Assembly (NCBI GenBank): GCA_003991915.1
Contig: RQTK01000017.1
Location: 56,861 to 120,860, forward strand
Direction of reading: 5' to 3'
Source of the DNA: Elysia chlorotica
Lineage: Eukaryota; Mollusca; Gastropoda; Plakobranchidae
DNA: 64,000 nt
A program made the translations under genes and the position numbers. Numbering within the stretch: the first letter of the stretch is position 1; each line of letters starts with the position of its first letter. The notes below the pieces were generated by a model that made no database searches, was not told the DNA's origin, and saw only the letters and a list, made by a program, of their open reading frames with translations. Positions 1-13,308 of this stretch are shown one piece after another.

Positions 1-621
1 TTATAAATGTGTTTTATTCTTCGTGGTTAGTGAATGTAGATTATAAAATATAAATAATCTTTCTTTCTGTGTAGAGTTATTGAATGTAGATTGTAATGTA
101 TAAATAATCTTTCTTTCTGTGTAGGGATTTTGATTTGAGTGTTGCAGTGGTTTGTTGTTATTTTTGTTGTAAATTGTTGTTGAATGATTGGACAAAAAAA
201 TCACAAGCTGAATCCTCACTTAAGTAGTTTATGATTATTGATTGAGCAACTGGGAGGATTATAAGTCTCCTTATAAAGTCTCATCTATAAAGATATTCAT
301 GATCAAATTGTCTAGTTGTTTTCTAGGCTTGTCTATAATGATGGCTTTGAACATAAAAGTCAATTGCACCTACAGTTTTGTTGCGAGCCATATCATTATC
401 AAAAGAAGATTCGAGATTGTAAGAATTTAATCATGTACTATGGCTAATCCAATGTATTTTAGACTAACATATTTTTCACTTAGACATGATTGATACTATC
501 TCAATGCGGGAAATGGGAGGGGGGGGGGGGATATTAAAATGCAATTTTACTATAGGGGTGGACATTAGCAGTTAAACCTTAGTGTAACGGTTGTGTTTGA
601 TCAATTTTGTTTCTTTTTCAG
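1..621. repeat. Intronic sequence of LDLRAD3 with a 50-bp tandem duplication
   Basis: This stretch precedes the first visible LDLRAD3 exon. Bases 31-80 and 81-130 are two near-identical 50-bp copies starting TGAATGTAGATT and ending in a CT-rich GTGTAG run. A G10 homopolymer lies near 520. No coding signal is seen. Confidence 0.7.
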
Positions 622-3600
622 AGGAAAACGATGATGTGTGTGGAAAGTACCAATTTAAATGTGAAAAAACAAGGAACTGTCTGTTCATACGGTATCGCTG
701 CGACAATATGGATGACTGTGGAGATGGCTCAGATGAAGTCCAATGTGGCGGTGAGGATGGTCTCGATTTTTAAAGATTTTTTTTCACTTCTATAAGGTAT
801 CGTCAAGTTATTTTGCCACATGGAATGCTCCATAAAAAGTTGCCAGCTTTGTGCAATGTTAATGTTCTGTATTGTTGGAGGAAACAGACTACGACCTCAA
901 TTTGCCTTTCTCTTTAAAGACTGACACATGATTGGTTAGTTAATACATTGTTCCATGAGTGTTTTAAGTCCTGGTTTACAACCTCCAACATTGGGGTAAA
1001 TTCGCCACCATCAGGTTAATTTCGCCATCACGATCGGGTAACTTCACCACCACATATGCTTGTTGCGTTCATAGCCTTTTTTTCATTTTTGTGTCATCAT
1101 TTTAGTTGGGTTTTTTTTTTTTTTGTTAAATGAACGCCTGAGTTCCCTACCCTAATAACTTTATACACAATAACATTTTCTATTTCTGTCGAAATGTTGC
1201 ACTCCCTTCCCGCCCTCCTATCCAGTCTACACTTTCCTGAAACATGATCAGCAAGGGTTTTTTTAGGAACCCCAAAGTCCTTAGCAAACACTGTACATGG
1301 TTTACCTCCCCTCAGAGTTTGATAGCCTTTTCTAAAGCATCTCTTGTGTATTTATTATATTTCTTTTCATTTTTTTTTGCCCATTATGCAAAATAATTAC
1401 ACAATCAGCTGGCTTTCCTTAACCTAATAAAATGCTGTGCGAAATTCGTTGACTGGTTTGGCTTAATGTATTTCAAAATTGCAATGGTAAAAAGTGATGG
1501 AGTAAAAACACAAAATTGGAACTAGTCTTTTAGAAGAGAAAGAGAGAGATTCTAACTGCACAGCAGTTTTTAAGGGCATACTTTTGCACGTTAGAAACTT
1601 TTGAACACTCCTCGTGCATTGCCTAATAAGATGAGACAATATTCAGGGTGTTTTTAAGACTGACACTGGGGCTCTTCTATACGAAAAATATAGGGGTGGT
1701 AAAGATTGTGAAATTACCCAATTGACAAAGTTGATAGACATTACCTTATGCTTAAAATAACTAACATGTGATTGTACAATTAATGAGAAATTTTCTTGCC
1801 TTTGATTTCCCTCAATTGCATAGATATAAAATGCACTTGAGTTTTGTTACAAAGATATGGAAATGTTGCATGAAAACCTGAGAGTTCGGGGGTATTTTTT
1901 ACACGCAAATTAAGAGCAATATATTGTTGATTTCATCATCAAATGTCTAATTGTTGATCCCACCTCATGCTCTGGTTTGATGTTTTTTCAGGCAATTAAA
2001 ATATAACGTGGGAAGTTTATGGTTTCCATCAAGCTTCAATTTTACTTCATATAAAAGTGTAACTTACTTTGTCAAAAACATCTTTGTATTCTTAATGGTA
2101 TGCTTCTCTTTTTAGTTAATTAATCCTATTGAACATGGTTAACAATTTTGCTACCCTCATTTTTCATGGGCTAATCTCATCTGATTTCACTAGATCCATG
2201 CTTGAACAAGTTTAGATGTAACAACTCCCGATGCATCGAGCACAAGTTTGTCTGTGACCGTATCAAGCACTGCGAAGATCAGTCAGATGAACAAAATTGT
2301 CATTGTGAGTACTAAAGTTTTGTTTTAACAGGATTTTTGTATGAGAATTCCAAAATGTGAAGTATTTCTCAAGTAAAGCACTCAAATGTCATCCTTTATA
2401 ACTAATTTCAGTAAAAATAAGCGTAACAATTTTTTTTTTTTTTTGTTATATATTCCTTTAGTCATCTGCTAAACTTATTGACATGCATCAAAGCATGCAC
2501 ACACATGCAGACAAAAAGAATAGTGCTGTGTTAAGCCCCTACTTATGTTTGAATGGATGACTGGCTTGGACAATCTCAAAATAAAGACGTATTAGGTTGG
2601 AAGAAGTTGAAATGTGGTTCCTCAGAATCTTGTGGACAAATTATGAGAACAGAAAAGTTGGAACATCTTGTAACAACTGGGGTGATTAAATGGAAGCGCA
2701 GCAGGGGAAAGCAATGAGAAAATATAATGGGCGGGGTTTAAAATTGGCTTTTCAGCAACCAGCAATAACATGTTTTAGGCATGTTTTGAGATTGTTGGTA
2801 TACCAGCGATGTGCAGCTGAAAAGGTTTAAGAAATGGATATGACACGTGCAACGCTTAAGTTAGTATTCATGAAAAATTGTCATATGTTTCTCTACAGGG
2901 TAAAGATAACTCATTTGAATTCTAGCAATATAAACCGTCAGATATTTATTAGAAAAAAAAGGGTTTCTTTCATTCTTACTTTGAAACTTGTTTCAGTACC
3001 TGTTCGACCGACGTCCACCGCTCAACCTACCGGTGATGACAACACATATGCCTGGTTAAAAATCACAGTGTCGTCCTTTATTGCTGTTACCCTTGGACTG
3101 GTCTTCTTCATCTCTTTCATTGTCATCATGGTCTTCCGCAATCGAGTGCGAAGGCTGAGAGAACAGAGGATAGCCCGAGCTTTGGAGCAGATGTACCAGG
3201 AAGATGAACGACTAAATAGGCACAGAGATGGCATGGGTAGGTCAAATTCGAATGTTTTGCTTCAGTTAGTTTTTACATTGCGAGAAAAATCAGTTGACAG
3301 CTGCTTGGTCAATTTTCACTTTAGGAATATCAAGACCAAAAGAAAAGTATATTATTGCAGTTAGTTAGACTCAAAATCAGAGACAGAGTGAAAAACATTG
3401 TGAGATTTGCTTGTTTTTTTTTTTCCATAAAATGTATGGGGAGTGGTATTGTAGGGATTTGGGTTTTTTTTCGAAGCTTGTAGCATGTAATATGCCTTCA
3501 AAGAAGCTTAGTAGTGCTTGAAGGACTGATTCAGAAATCTGACTATTGCCACCCTGTCTTTGTTACAAAAAGGGAAAATAATATAAAGTTTTTGGTGCTA

Positions 3601-5483
3601 TCTGTGAGATCACCTTGTTTCTCTCAATGTATGTGAAAGAACCTTTAGCTTAAACTAAAGCCCTTCATCTAGTTAAAAAGTTTGGCTTTGTAGCATTTAC
3701 TCAAGTGATTCTGAGAGATTGATGGATAGACGATGTTTTGGTTTGATATTATCAATCACTGAAAGACATAAACTGTAACAAACTGTTAGTGTGGTCATTC
3801 ACTATTGCTTGAATAACCTAAGACTTTGTGATTATAATAGTAACAATAAATATAATAATAATAATAACAATGATTAATTGCAATATCCCCGCAGGAGGCT
3901 CAGGGGATCACCCAACCACTCATGGCCAGACCAGCGAGCAGCAGCAATTCCTGCTGGGCCACCCACACTACGGCAACATCATCGTTAACGTGAACAATGG
4001 TGTGCAGTATATTCCGGGCTATGACTACGCCATTATGATGGACGTCCCCCCGCCTTACTCTGAGGTTGGAGCCGCCCAGTCAGGGGACGCCAACCCCCCT
4101 CCCCCGGCCTACAGCACTCTTGAGCATCAGCGGAGGAACGGTTTGAACCAGCCCTCGTCGTCTTCTGGCAGTCAGGCTGCTGACTCAGCTCTCCCTCGGC
4201 CCCTGCACTCACCAGAACGCTGCGCGACTGTTCCTGCAGCAGATGTTTGTCACAGTGACTTAGAGTCACGGCCAAACGGCCATCCACATGAGACCAGTCA
4301 AAGGTTGCCGGCCAGCATCGATGTGAACCCTCAGTTCCTGCAGTCCCTGCTCAGCCCACACTTGCACGCTTGCGCTGCCGAGAGAAACCCCAGCCAAGCT
4401 GACGCAGGTTCTGCGAGATTAGCTCCACCACACAAGCGTGCTGTCAACATCGTTCAAGTCTCAGACTCCCCAAGACACAGAGGTGCTAGTTCTCCACTAG
4501 CCCAGCAGCATACTGGCCTCGGTGAACAATCTTGCCAGCAAGGGGCTGCTGATGAACACAGGTTGTCATCAGGTCAAGGCTCCTCTGGCTGCCTGGAATC
4601 TTCTGGCCATGTGGATGAGGATTCCAGCCAGAGCCTGCTGGCACACGAGCCCCAGTCATCTGATGGATCTGTAGCCCAAGCCATGGCGCAGGACCATGAG
4701 GATGAACCTTCTACCGCATGTCAAAACGAAGATAGCACTTTCCTCTTGAGAAAACCCAAGAGCAAGGCTGAAGTGAATATTCCTCAATCATCAATATCCT
4801 CCCCCAGACCAAGATGTGGAGAGGATGCTAGCAATGCGCTACTCAATGAGGTGTCCATGAGAGACGATAGACTCTGTCCTAGACCTGGGCACCTGACTGT
4901 GCAAGGTGGTGAGATTGTGCTTCACACACCCACTGGGGTTTTGAGAGACGCAGCTGAATCGCTAGCTCCCCATCAAGCTCACAACCCCGTCAGTGCTGCT
5001 GATACAGTGCCACAAGAACCTCAAGAACTGACCATTCAGAATGGCGCGCTTGTGTTTGGGTCCCCGAGGTGTGAGCAGGCTGTCCAGTGTGAGAATCAAG
5101 CGCCAGGGACCCCCATCAACTCTTCACTTGTGGAAACGATACCTTTGTCCCATCTCCCAGAGTCTTCCAGTCTGACCCAACCACAGTGTGGCACTGCTCC
5201 CACATCCTCCCCCAGTCAAGCTGAAATGAGTGACACACTGCACAGGAAAGAACTGCAGTTCAAAGATGGAGAGCTTGTGTTGGAGTCGCCGAAGCACACT
5301 CCCTCTGCCCAAATTCTGTCCCACCTGAAGGGAGCCTATGCTGAGGAGGAAGGCATGGCCGAGGCTATTGAGCCGGTACTTAACACCAAGAGAAATGCAG
5401 GCTCTGCCGCTGCTGCTGCTAAATCTCAAACTCAAAAGATAAACTCTGACGTTGTTTTGCCTCCAAAAACACATCAGCAGTAA
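622..5483 (+). CDS. LDLRAD3: LDLRAD3 orthologue, 3' exons (5' end outside window)
   Basis: Single-pass membrane protein of the LDL-receptor class A family; in mammals LDLRAD3 binds Nedd4-type ubiquitin ligases such as ITCH through PPxY motifs. Four exons are visible: 622-750, 2194-2304, 2997-3236 and 3895-5483, all joined by phase-1 introns with AG/GT borders. Exons 1 and 2 each encode one LDLa module with six Cys and the calcium-binding DCGDGSDE or DQSDE ends; they resemble human modules 2 and 3. Exon 3 encodes a short Pro/Thr stalk, a helix of about 25 residues (IAVTLGLVFFISFIVIMVF) and a basic stop-transfer stretch. Exon 4 encodes 529 residues: NVNNGVQY, matching the conserved NVNNGIQY of vertebrate LDLRAD3, then PPPY (about 4046-4057) and PPAY (about 4103-4114). 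The signal peptide and first LDLa module must lie upstream of base 1. The rest of the tail is Ser/Gln/Pro-rich and far longer than the vertebrate tail (human protein 345 aa in all). Identification is strong; function is by homology. Confidence 0.9.
990..1725 (-). mobile_element. Relic of a pogo/Tigger-like DNA transposon (psq-type HTH fragment)
   Basis: On the minus strand 1097-1291 reads a helix-turn-helix with FAKDFGVPKKTLADHVSGK, the typical psq/CENP-B type DNA-binding motif of pogo-superfamily transposases. Upstream in another frame (about 1310-1375) the matching N-terminal residues YTRDALEKAIKL can be read, so the copy carries indels and a stop. At 995-1050 three copies of a GGGTAAnTTCgCCA motif occur, and at 1699-1722 the motif recurs in inverted orientation, suggesting short terminal or subterminal inverted repeats. 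No DDE domain is left. It lies in an LDLRAD3 intron, antisense to that gene. The superfamily is inferred from the HTH only. Confidence 0.55.
2560..2850 (+). mobile_element. LINE reverse-transcriptase 3' relic
   Basis: The plus strand contains fragments typical of the region after the RT domain in non-LTR retrotransposons: VEMWFLRILWTNYENRKV (about 2607-2660), and further on a FRHVLR-like segment near 2775. Stops separate the pieces. It is an old, short copy in the intron before the LDLRAD3 transmembrane exon. A scrap of similar sequence (GGGCATGTTTTGAGATTGT) occurs near 36340. Confidence 0.45.
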
Positions 5484-8400
5484 GAGTTTTTTTCTGATGC
5501 TAAGGGTATTCTCAATTGGAATTTTTATATGTATGCATGTTTAGGCCTTTTCCTTTCCTTTTAACATTATTTTTTTTTATTTTTCTATATAATGACAAAC
5601 GCTAAAACGAAAGTCAGGGTTGATTTTTTCTTTTGACCATTGAGTATGTTGACTTGCTGCTGACTCTCAATTCTAACGACCCGGCCTATTAGTTAGTCGG
5701 GTGGACCTTGGCGATCAACATTGATCATGGAAATAAACAAAAAGTATATTGGCATATAAGGGTAAAAGGAGAAAGTGTTTCATTGCCGCAGAATGTTAAC
5801 ATCTTATGAGTGTTACTTAAAAAAACTTTCCCTGGTGCAGTACAGTATGTTAACAGTTTAGGAGTAGCATGCATAGAGTGTTTCCTTGTTGCAGAATGTT
5901 AGGAGTGCCACACATAAATGTGTTCCTTGTTGCAGTAACTAATGTTAACGGCTTAGCAGTGCCACTCATATGGTTTGTCCTTGTTGCAGAATGTTAACAC
6001 CTTATGAGTTCCACCTAGACATTTTTTTCCTTGTTGCAGTACTATATGTTAACAGCTTAGGGTGGCACGGGTAGTGTTTTGTCTTTGGAGCATTCCTTAT
6101 TGTTCACAACAGTTATTTATCAGTGTCAAAATGTGGTCTTTTCATTTGTCTAAACTATCTATGATGTGATAAAAGTGTTTTTAACCCAGTGGAACGTGGT
6201 TGGAAAATATATATGTGCGTAGATTACAATTACTGGTACTGTAGTAGTAGTAGTGGTAGTGGTAGTATGGTACATCATTTCTCAAAGCATTATGTTAGCA
6301 TTCAAAGCAGCTCCTCTGTAGGGAATCTCTTAGTCTTCCTTTTGCCACTATGAACATGTTTTAATTCTGTTGTACTAAAATAGTTTATTTTGACAAATTT
6401 CTAAGATCATCTCTTATAAATAGTCATATTTTAGATTTGTTAATTCAGTCACAACTCTTTCCATGGTATGTAAAGAACGTGGAACTCATAGATCAAATTG
6501 GTAAAATTGGAAAACCATTGCATGATAATTATTAGCATGAACTCCATGAAATGGTCATATTCCTCAAAATAATCTTTGTTCGCATTGTTTGTTTGTGAAT
6601 TTTTTCTTCCTTAATCAAATTCCTGTTCAAAAGGGAACTTACACTTTTTGCCTCTTGTAAGTTTACATGACCAACAAGATCAAAAATCACCAAGAGTAAT
6701 AAAATCTGTTGTTTTTTTTTGTGTGTGTTTTTTCCTTTGTCCTGCCTGTGCTGGCTCCTTTTATAGCCCCATAATTTGTACTGAAGTTATGTATTTAATG
6801 GACTTCTCATCAACATAGGCACACATTCTACTGATAGTTCATTTGATCAGCTCATTTATTGTGAAGGATTGACATTTTAAATATAGTACAACTCAGATTC
6901 AACAAAATTGTTTGTTTATTTTTAATATAATTCTTTGTTTTCTTTTGTCTCTTACACAACCACACACACCGAGTTTCAAACTGGCGGTTTTATCCCTTTG
7001 ATATAGTATTATCATGCTCGACAGTTGGCCATTGGCTACCACTCCTTTTCCCCCTCCCCTTGTTGTTCGTCGTTTTTCATTCCATGACACACCTTTTACT
7101 GTGAACATGATGTCAGTCATGGCTTGTGAAAGAAATGTTATTATTTAGCAATCAGCTGACAGGTCTTTGGTGATCTAATTTCAAACTAGATTAAGTGTCC
7201 GGTAAACAACTTTTGAAGCTTGCCAACACTTCTGGTTTTTTGGATGGAAGGTTTAGTAAGAGATTAGACATCATTAGTTTGTTGGATAGAGGATATTGTG
7301 CTAGATAAAAGGACAAAGAAGGGGTGGTGGGTTCTTCTATTTGTTAAACTTAAGGTGTTCTTTGGGTCCGAGTTTGTTGTATTGGAGTTGCACTGTATCA
7401 ACTTTTTCCTTACAAGGTTGTCTGTTGGATTGTCCATTGCATATTTGTAAATCTTTCAGACTTGAAGAAAATGTAACGAATTATTTATAGGTCTAACTTA
7501 ACCTAGAGACATGAATGGCATGATAAATTTGATATAGAAAATAATGTGTTTTGAAATGTTTCCTTTTTCACAGATAACGCGAATGTTAAATGATACTAAG
7601 TGTGGGTGTGGATGGGTAAGATTGTGAAAGAGCAAGATCTGATACATTTTTGTCTAGGCAGTGCTAGAGTTCTAAAAATGTACATTCAGATTTTTATGTA
7701 AATTTTGGAAGGAATTCTGCTGATGTTAAGTTTGCTATGAGTTTTAACATGTGAAATTCCTGTTAACAAGAAAATCATACAATATGGATATTTTTGTCTG
7801 TGTTTGTGTGTTTTGATTTTGTTGGAAGTTCTTTCCGTATGATTAGGAAGGGAAACTACTCTGTGAGAAGAAGGTGAATGTGGCCATCCATCACATAAAT
7901 CCCTCTATTGTTTGACCATGTTGATTTGCAAGAAATGACAATTTACATAATTTGTTAAAGTTAAAATATGTTCAATGTGAATCTGTTCATGAAGGTGCCA
8001 CAGTACCACTGGTATTACTAGACATCTCCTAAATAGTAAAATCTCAATTTTGTATACTATAAATATATACATATAGCTTTTTTTTAACAAATTTCTTTTC
8101 TGTTAATGAACCACTGTCTTCCACTGTAATTATTTTAAGTCTTCTGTAAAATAATGTATAAAGTGAATTTTTGTGCAAATAGTTATACAAGTGATGTATA
8201 CTTATATTTTTTATTAAATGTTTGAATTTTTAAATTTGTTTTTGTTATTCAAAATAACTTTAGATAGCTAAATTTTAGATACAGAACCACGTTTATACCA
8301 CTATATAACATTCTATTCAATTGTTGTTTGTCTTTTTTTTTATGGTTATCGATTTACTTGATGGCTTTAACATTTTAAATTCAATTACATATGTTTTGGA

Positions 8401-9429
8401 ATGTCCCTTTTCAAGTGTTTGCTAAGAAACATTATGGTGTGTACATTTATAAATGGAAAACATCATTATTCAAATAGTTTTGGAATGGATTTAAATTTTA
8501 CATTACGAGGATTCGAATTACACTTTAGTTACAGAAAGAGGAATACGTGAATCATAACACTAACAGTTTTAAAAAAAGTGTAGTGAACCCCGTCTTCCCT
8601 TGTCCCAAAAACTCCATTGAGGCTAACCGCTATTGCATGTAGAGTAACTATGTTGAAGGTGACACAAGTCAGCATTTCACATGGAGAGATTACTGATTAG
8701 CGTTGTTTTCTGCTTGAGAGACAGCAGACTCGTCGTGCTTTGTAAAAACACTAACCCTTTTACAGAAATGGGTTTTCACTACAGAATATTTACAGCTTAA
8801 ATGAATGTATGCATGTTACCTTAAAATTAAGGATTTTACTTCTACTTCTTTGTATACAGTAATTCAAAATTAAAAAAAAATTTTTTTTATAGATTATTAT
8901 GTTGTACTGGTATTTAAAAATTTGAAACAATCTTCAGAACTTTATTCCATATAGCCCAACCTTTTATAATCTAAATATTTTCCAAAAGGTGGAGTGGTTG
9001 CTGACATTTATCAAAATTAGTACAGCCACATGACATGGGCATTCTACATCCCTCTATAAATAAAGGACAGTTATTCTAACAAAAAATGGTTGCAATTGTA
9101 TAAATTAGCACTACAGATGCTATAGCTCATGAAGTAAAATTTAAACAGCCTAACGGTATATATTCTTTTTAAAATCATGCTGAAAGGGTGTTCTAGAAAA
9201 AAATGTGTCCTGTATTTCTTTTTAGTTTGTTGGGTTTTTTTTTCTTTTGACAAAAACAAAAGTTTAGAAATTTGAAAATGAAAGTTTTACCTTTCAAACA
9301 TATTTTTTTGCAACAAAGCTAGTTTCAGGAGTTTGACAGCACAGCAAAATAAAGTGCATGTAGTATATTTATTACTGAATATACCATACTAACACAGCAT
9401 CATTAAACCACAGGAGAAATAAATACTGT
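5484..9429 (+). other. Probable LDLRAD3 3' UTR and downstream sequence
   Basis: There is no open frame of substance after the LDLRAD3 stop. A candidate AATAAA lies at about 5732 and further AT-rich stretches follow, but the polyadenylation site cannot be fixed from sequence. Apart from the repeat at 5775-6075 and a short GTA run near 6240, I see only AT-rich unique sequence. Confidence 0.5.
5775..6075 (+). repeat. Degenerate tandem repeat in the LDLRAD3 3' region
   Basis: Five to six diverged copies of a 45-60 bp unit occur here. Each contains a CCTTGTTGCAG core followed by TGTTAACA and a CTTAgGAGTGcCAC-like segment. The core resembles a polypyrimidine tract plus AG. Copies differ by substitutions and small indels, so the array is old. 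Confidence 0.7.
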
Positions 9430-9466
9430 TGCCCCAGTACCTGCACGTTAATCAAAATACCGAAAA
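9430..9466 (+). mobile_element. Extremely short LINE 3' tail
   Basis: About 36 bp starting GTTGCCCCAGTACCTGCAC and ending TCAAAATAC match, with one or two changes, the very end of the LINE copy at 45802-45838. Only the 3' terminus is present, as expected for a severely 5'-truncated insertion. There is no GAT tail here. Confidence 0.55.
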
Positions 9467-12400
9467 GAAGATTGTTTATGGTTCTAAACATTTACCTTTT
9501 ATCTGACCAAGAAACTGAAACTATTGAGAAATTTGGCATTATGTTTTTAAAATAGAAAACATGACTCCATGCTGATATGAATCTGGGCTGTAAAGTATTC
9601 AGGCAACCTCGTTTAGACTTTGTGGTCAAGTACTAAGGATTCAATTGATCTTACTTTTCAACATCATACATCATTACATGTGGTGGTAATCTTTATTCAA
9701 AGTACAATTTTTTTATGTAGATCACTATGTTCTTGTAATATTAAGCTAGCAATTGTTTCAAACCATCAAAGTTTTGATGTTGAAAATACATGTATTAAAG
9801 TGCAGGAAACTATCAGTTTTGTGAATTTCTTGGCTCGTGTTTTATATTATTATTAATACCTATGTAATATTTTCTTTTTGTTTTAACTGTATTTTTGCAA
9901 CTTGAAAACTTGAAAACATTTATCAGGCTAGCAGGGTGGTAGATCTTGTACAACAACAAAAAACCAGTGATTTTACATGGCTCATTCTTCCCCTAATTGT
10001 ACACAGTTGATAACATTGATTAGGCTAACAGAGACAATATCGGGCAGATCTCTCTTCCTTTTTTTTTGAAACAATTTTAAAAAACCTGATTTATTCTAGT
10101 GTTTGGAGTCCAAATTATTTATTGTTTTAATTTTTTTTTTCTATGAATTGGCATATTTTAATTTTAGCTTCATCATACATGTATTATAGATAGTGACACT
10201 GATCTAAAAGTAACAAACACATTAAAACATGTCAGGTTAATGTCAAAATGGTACTTACTGTGTATCTTGACTAAAATTCAGACATTAAATGAGCCTTACT
10301 TTTAAAGTGAAATTTTATTATGATTCTGTTGACCTAGAATATTTGAAGGGCATGATCAAGATAGAGAGAGAGAGAGCGCATGGGTTAGCGCGTCAAATTT
10401 CCTTACTTTTTCAGTATGTACATATTGAGTTTTTAATGGATTTGCTTCATCGACACTGCCTACATTATAGAATTATGCCTTTATAAATATAACCACACAG
10501 TGAGATAGTTTATTAAGTTGCTACACTGAATCAATCACAAGCAAATCTAAATTGAACTGGACTCAAAACTCGTCATGCTTTTTTTCCAAATAGTCATAAT
10601 GTAGTTTTTAAAGACATGTTTATTGTGCTCAATACATGTGTAACTTTTTGTTTTATTTTCACTGCAAAGTTGGTTTAATCTCTCATGTGATGTAGGGTAT
10701 ATGGATTATTTATCTTTATTCCTATCACCCAGAAGGCAACCAAAATGCATTGATGTCACAAGAAATTAGAATGAGGCTATTTACTATTTTTAGATGGACT
10801 CAATGGAAAAACTGTTCAACAGGAATACATTTCTCTATTTTGAAAAATTTTGTTTCAAGTTTAACACATCCTGGACTGGTTAAATGTCTACGATTTTTTT
10901 TACACTTTATGAGGGACAAACGCATTGTAAAGAAATAGAGGTAAGGGTATTAACATTAACAAACAAATACAATTTTTAATTCAACAATAGGACACTGGTT
11001 CCTATTCCTGCCTACTTTGAAGAATTTATTCATAAATGTAACCTTGCTGGTGTGAAGAAAAAAAGATCTAACAAATTCTTATAGTCTGTAAGTGCAGTTT
11101 GTTTTACATTCAGTGCTAAAGCTGCTCTGAATTTGAGTATTGTATGTAGAAAAAGAGGCACTGGTAGGTTAATGACAAGTCAATTTACAAGACAAGTTTT
11201 GTTCTTTTAACCATAATTGTTTGAAAAGTTGTGCGTTTTGGGGGCCTCTTTTTGACCAATTAAAAAAATTAAATAATTAATAACATAAAACGTATGGGGA
11301 CTACAATCAAATTTATTTTTTAATTGAAAATGACACAATATAAAGAAATAAACACTTGCACACACTTTATATCACGTAGAAATACTCCAGAGAGAAGCAT
11401 TCCAAACAATTGGCCTTTAGGGAAAGACCAAGACAAAAAAGATAGCTTTTTTTTTTCTCTTGTTAGTGGCAACCTGTGTTCATATAGTTATAAATACATG
11501 AATGATGGTGTACTATTTGAAATAGAAACACTGTATGCAGGTACCTTGGATGTGATTATGAACTTTCCAAATCCAATGGCTTATTCATGTGTGACTTTGA
11601 ATTTATTTATGCCCTGCTGCTCACTTAATTTTAAAAGTTTACACAATGTACCTAAACACTCTCTAAGTTAGATTGAGTCTAAGAGATAGTTTTTTGTTGG
11701 CTTCTTAACATCCATCGCTAGCAACTAGCACGGGTATCATAGACGCATCCAAAGACTAGCATCTGACACATTTAATGTACTGTCACACAGAGACTGACCA
11801 GAGATGCCAGTTTAGTCTCACCTAATCATTACCTTTTATTAAGTATACGAAGAAGAAAAAGCTGGAAAAAATTGATAACTGACAATACAGTGGCACCCAA
11901 AATGCAATCATACACAGTGAACACTTTAAAAACTGAACCAATTACATGTATATAATTTACACTTAAATATGAAATATGGAATGGATATTTACAATATTGA
12001 ATACAATAAGTTAACAATAACATACATAGTTTAGTAACATAACATTTTTTTGCAATTTAAAATACAAAAAAGCAAAACTTCACCTTATAAGATGTTATCT
12101 GATTATTATGATGAAAAATTGGAGACAAGTACAAAAAACATAATACACGATAAATTGGAAATTCTTCATGTTGTTATCTTCCACTAACTCTCTCTGGTTG
12201 ACAATCTACATTGATAAGTGGAGTCACTTGTAGTACAGAGTCACTCAATTATAAATCCTTTTAACATGGCAACAGGACATGTTAGTATCACAGTCTTAAA
12301 AATAATCTTCTGAAACTATCTCATAACTGCACTTTCCTCGCATGGTATTGTAACATTTTCTATCAGTACTTTTAAATAAAAGCTTGATTGGTTGGATTAA

Positions 12401-13308
12401 CAACAATCAATTTGATGATCAAAAGCTATGAAAAGCCCAGGTGACAACTTAACTTATTTACTAGACCTGCAGTGATGTCAACTGGATCTTTATTTTTTTA
12501 CTGAATCTCTTGCTTTAAGTAGCATAGTATCAACTATCATGGATAACAAGACATCACCCCTTCACAAACCTTTACTTTGACCTACCAACTTTCAATTTTA
12601 CTGAAAACCCCTAATTTTATGGAAAATTGGCATCACTGGATCTAGTATCAAGTAAAAACATATATACATTCAAACCCTTTGCACTCAATGAGGATTTGAC
12701 AGCAGCTTTAATTTGCAAGATTTTTGTTTTGCTGAAAAGTACAATTGATACCAGAGAACAAAAATTTCACAATACCACTTTATTCAAACACACATTTGAT
12801 CCCTTTTTTTTATCGAACAGTTAATTCACCACGAAAATTTAGATCCATTCTACTTGGATTATGAAATTTTAGTTATTGATCTACCATGGTAGTAATAACA
12901 AAAATGGGTTGCTTAGCACACAACGTCCGCACTATGTATGCTATATACAAATCCCAAGAAACCTGTTTAATATGCATCCCATCTGTCACCTTACTTTCAT
13001 GGTAAATGAGCACATGCAAAATTCATCAGAAATCAAACTCAGTATGTGTCTAAAATAATTCCACAATTGTAAATAGAAAGGTAATATTTACAATTTTTTT
13101 TTCACAAAATATGTATGTTTTCTTCATAATTTTTTGTTTATTGACCAAGAACTGGAAATGTCTAAATAACATCAAAGCTGTTGAGAATTATAAGTAAAAG
13201 AAAATATCAAATGTAGCATACTTTTAAGTGAAAATTTTGTCAAACTAATATTTAAAAAAAAAATTTGTTGCCATTGCAATAAACATTGATGAATGGTAAT
13301 TAATGTAA
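9467..13308. other. Intergenic / 3' UTR sequence between LDLRAD3 and RNASEK
   Basis: This is AT-rich sequence with no supported coding region. The part nearest 13308 should be the RNASEK 3' UTR; minus-strand AATAAA candidates (TTTATT on plus) occur near 13136 and 12778. A 115-codon plus-strand frame at 11324-11671 has no recognisable motif and AT-driven composition. Nothing else stands out. Confidence 0.5.

Noticed and set aside
11324-11671. 115-codon frame between LDLRAD3 and RNASEK
   Set aside because: AT-driven composition, no domain, no splice or promoter context.
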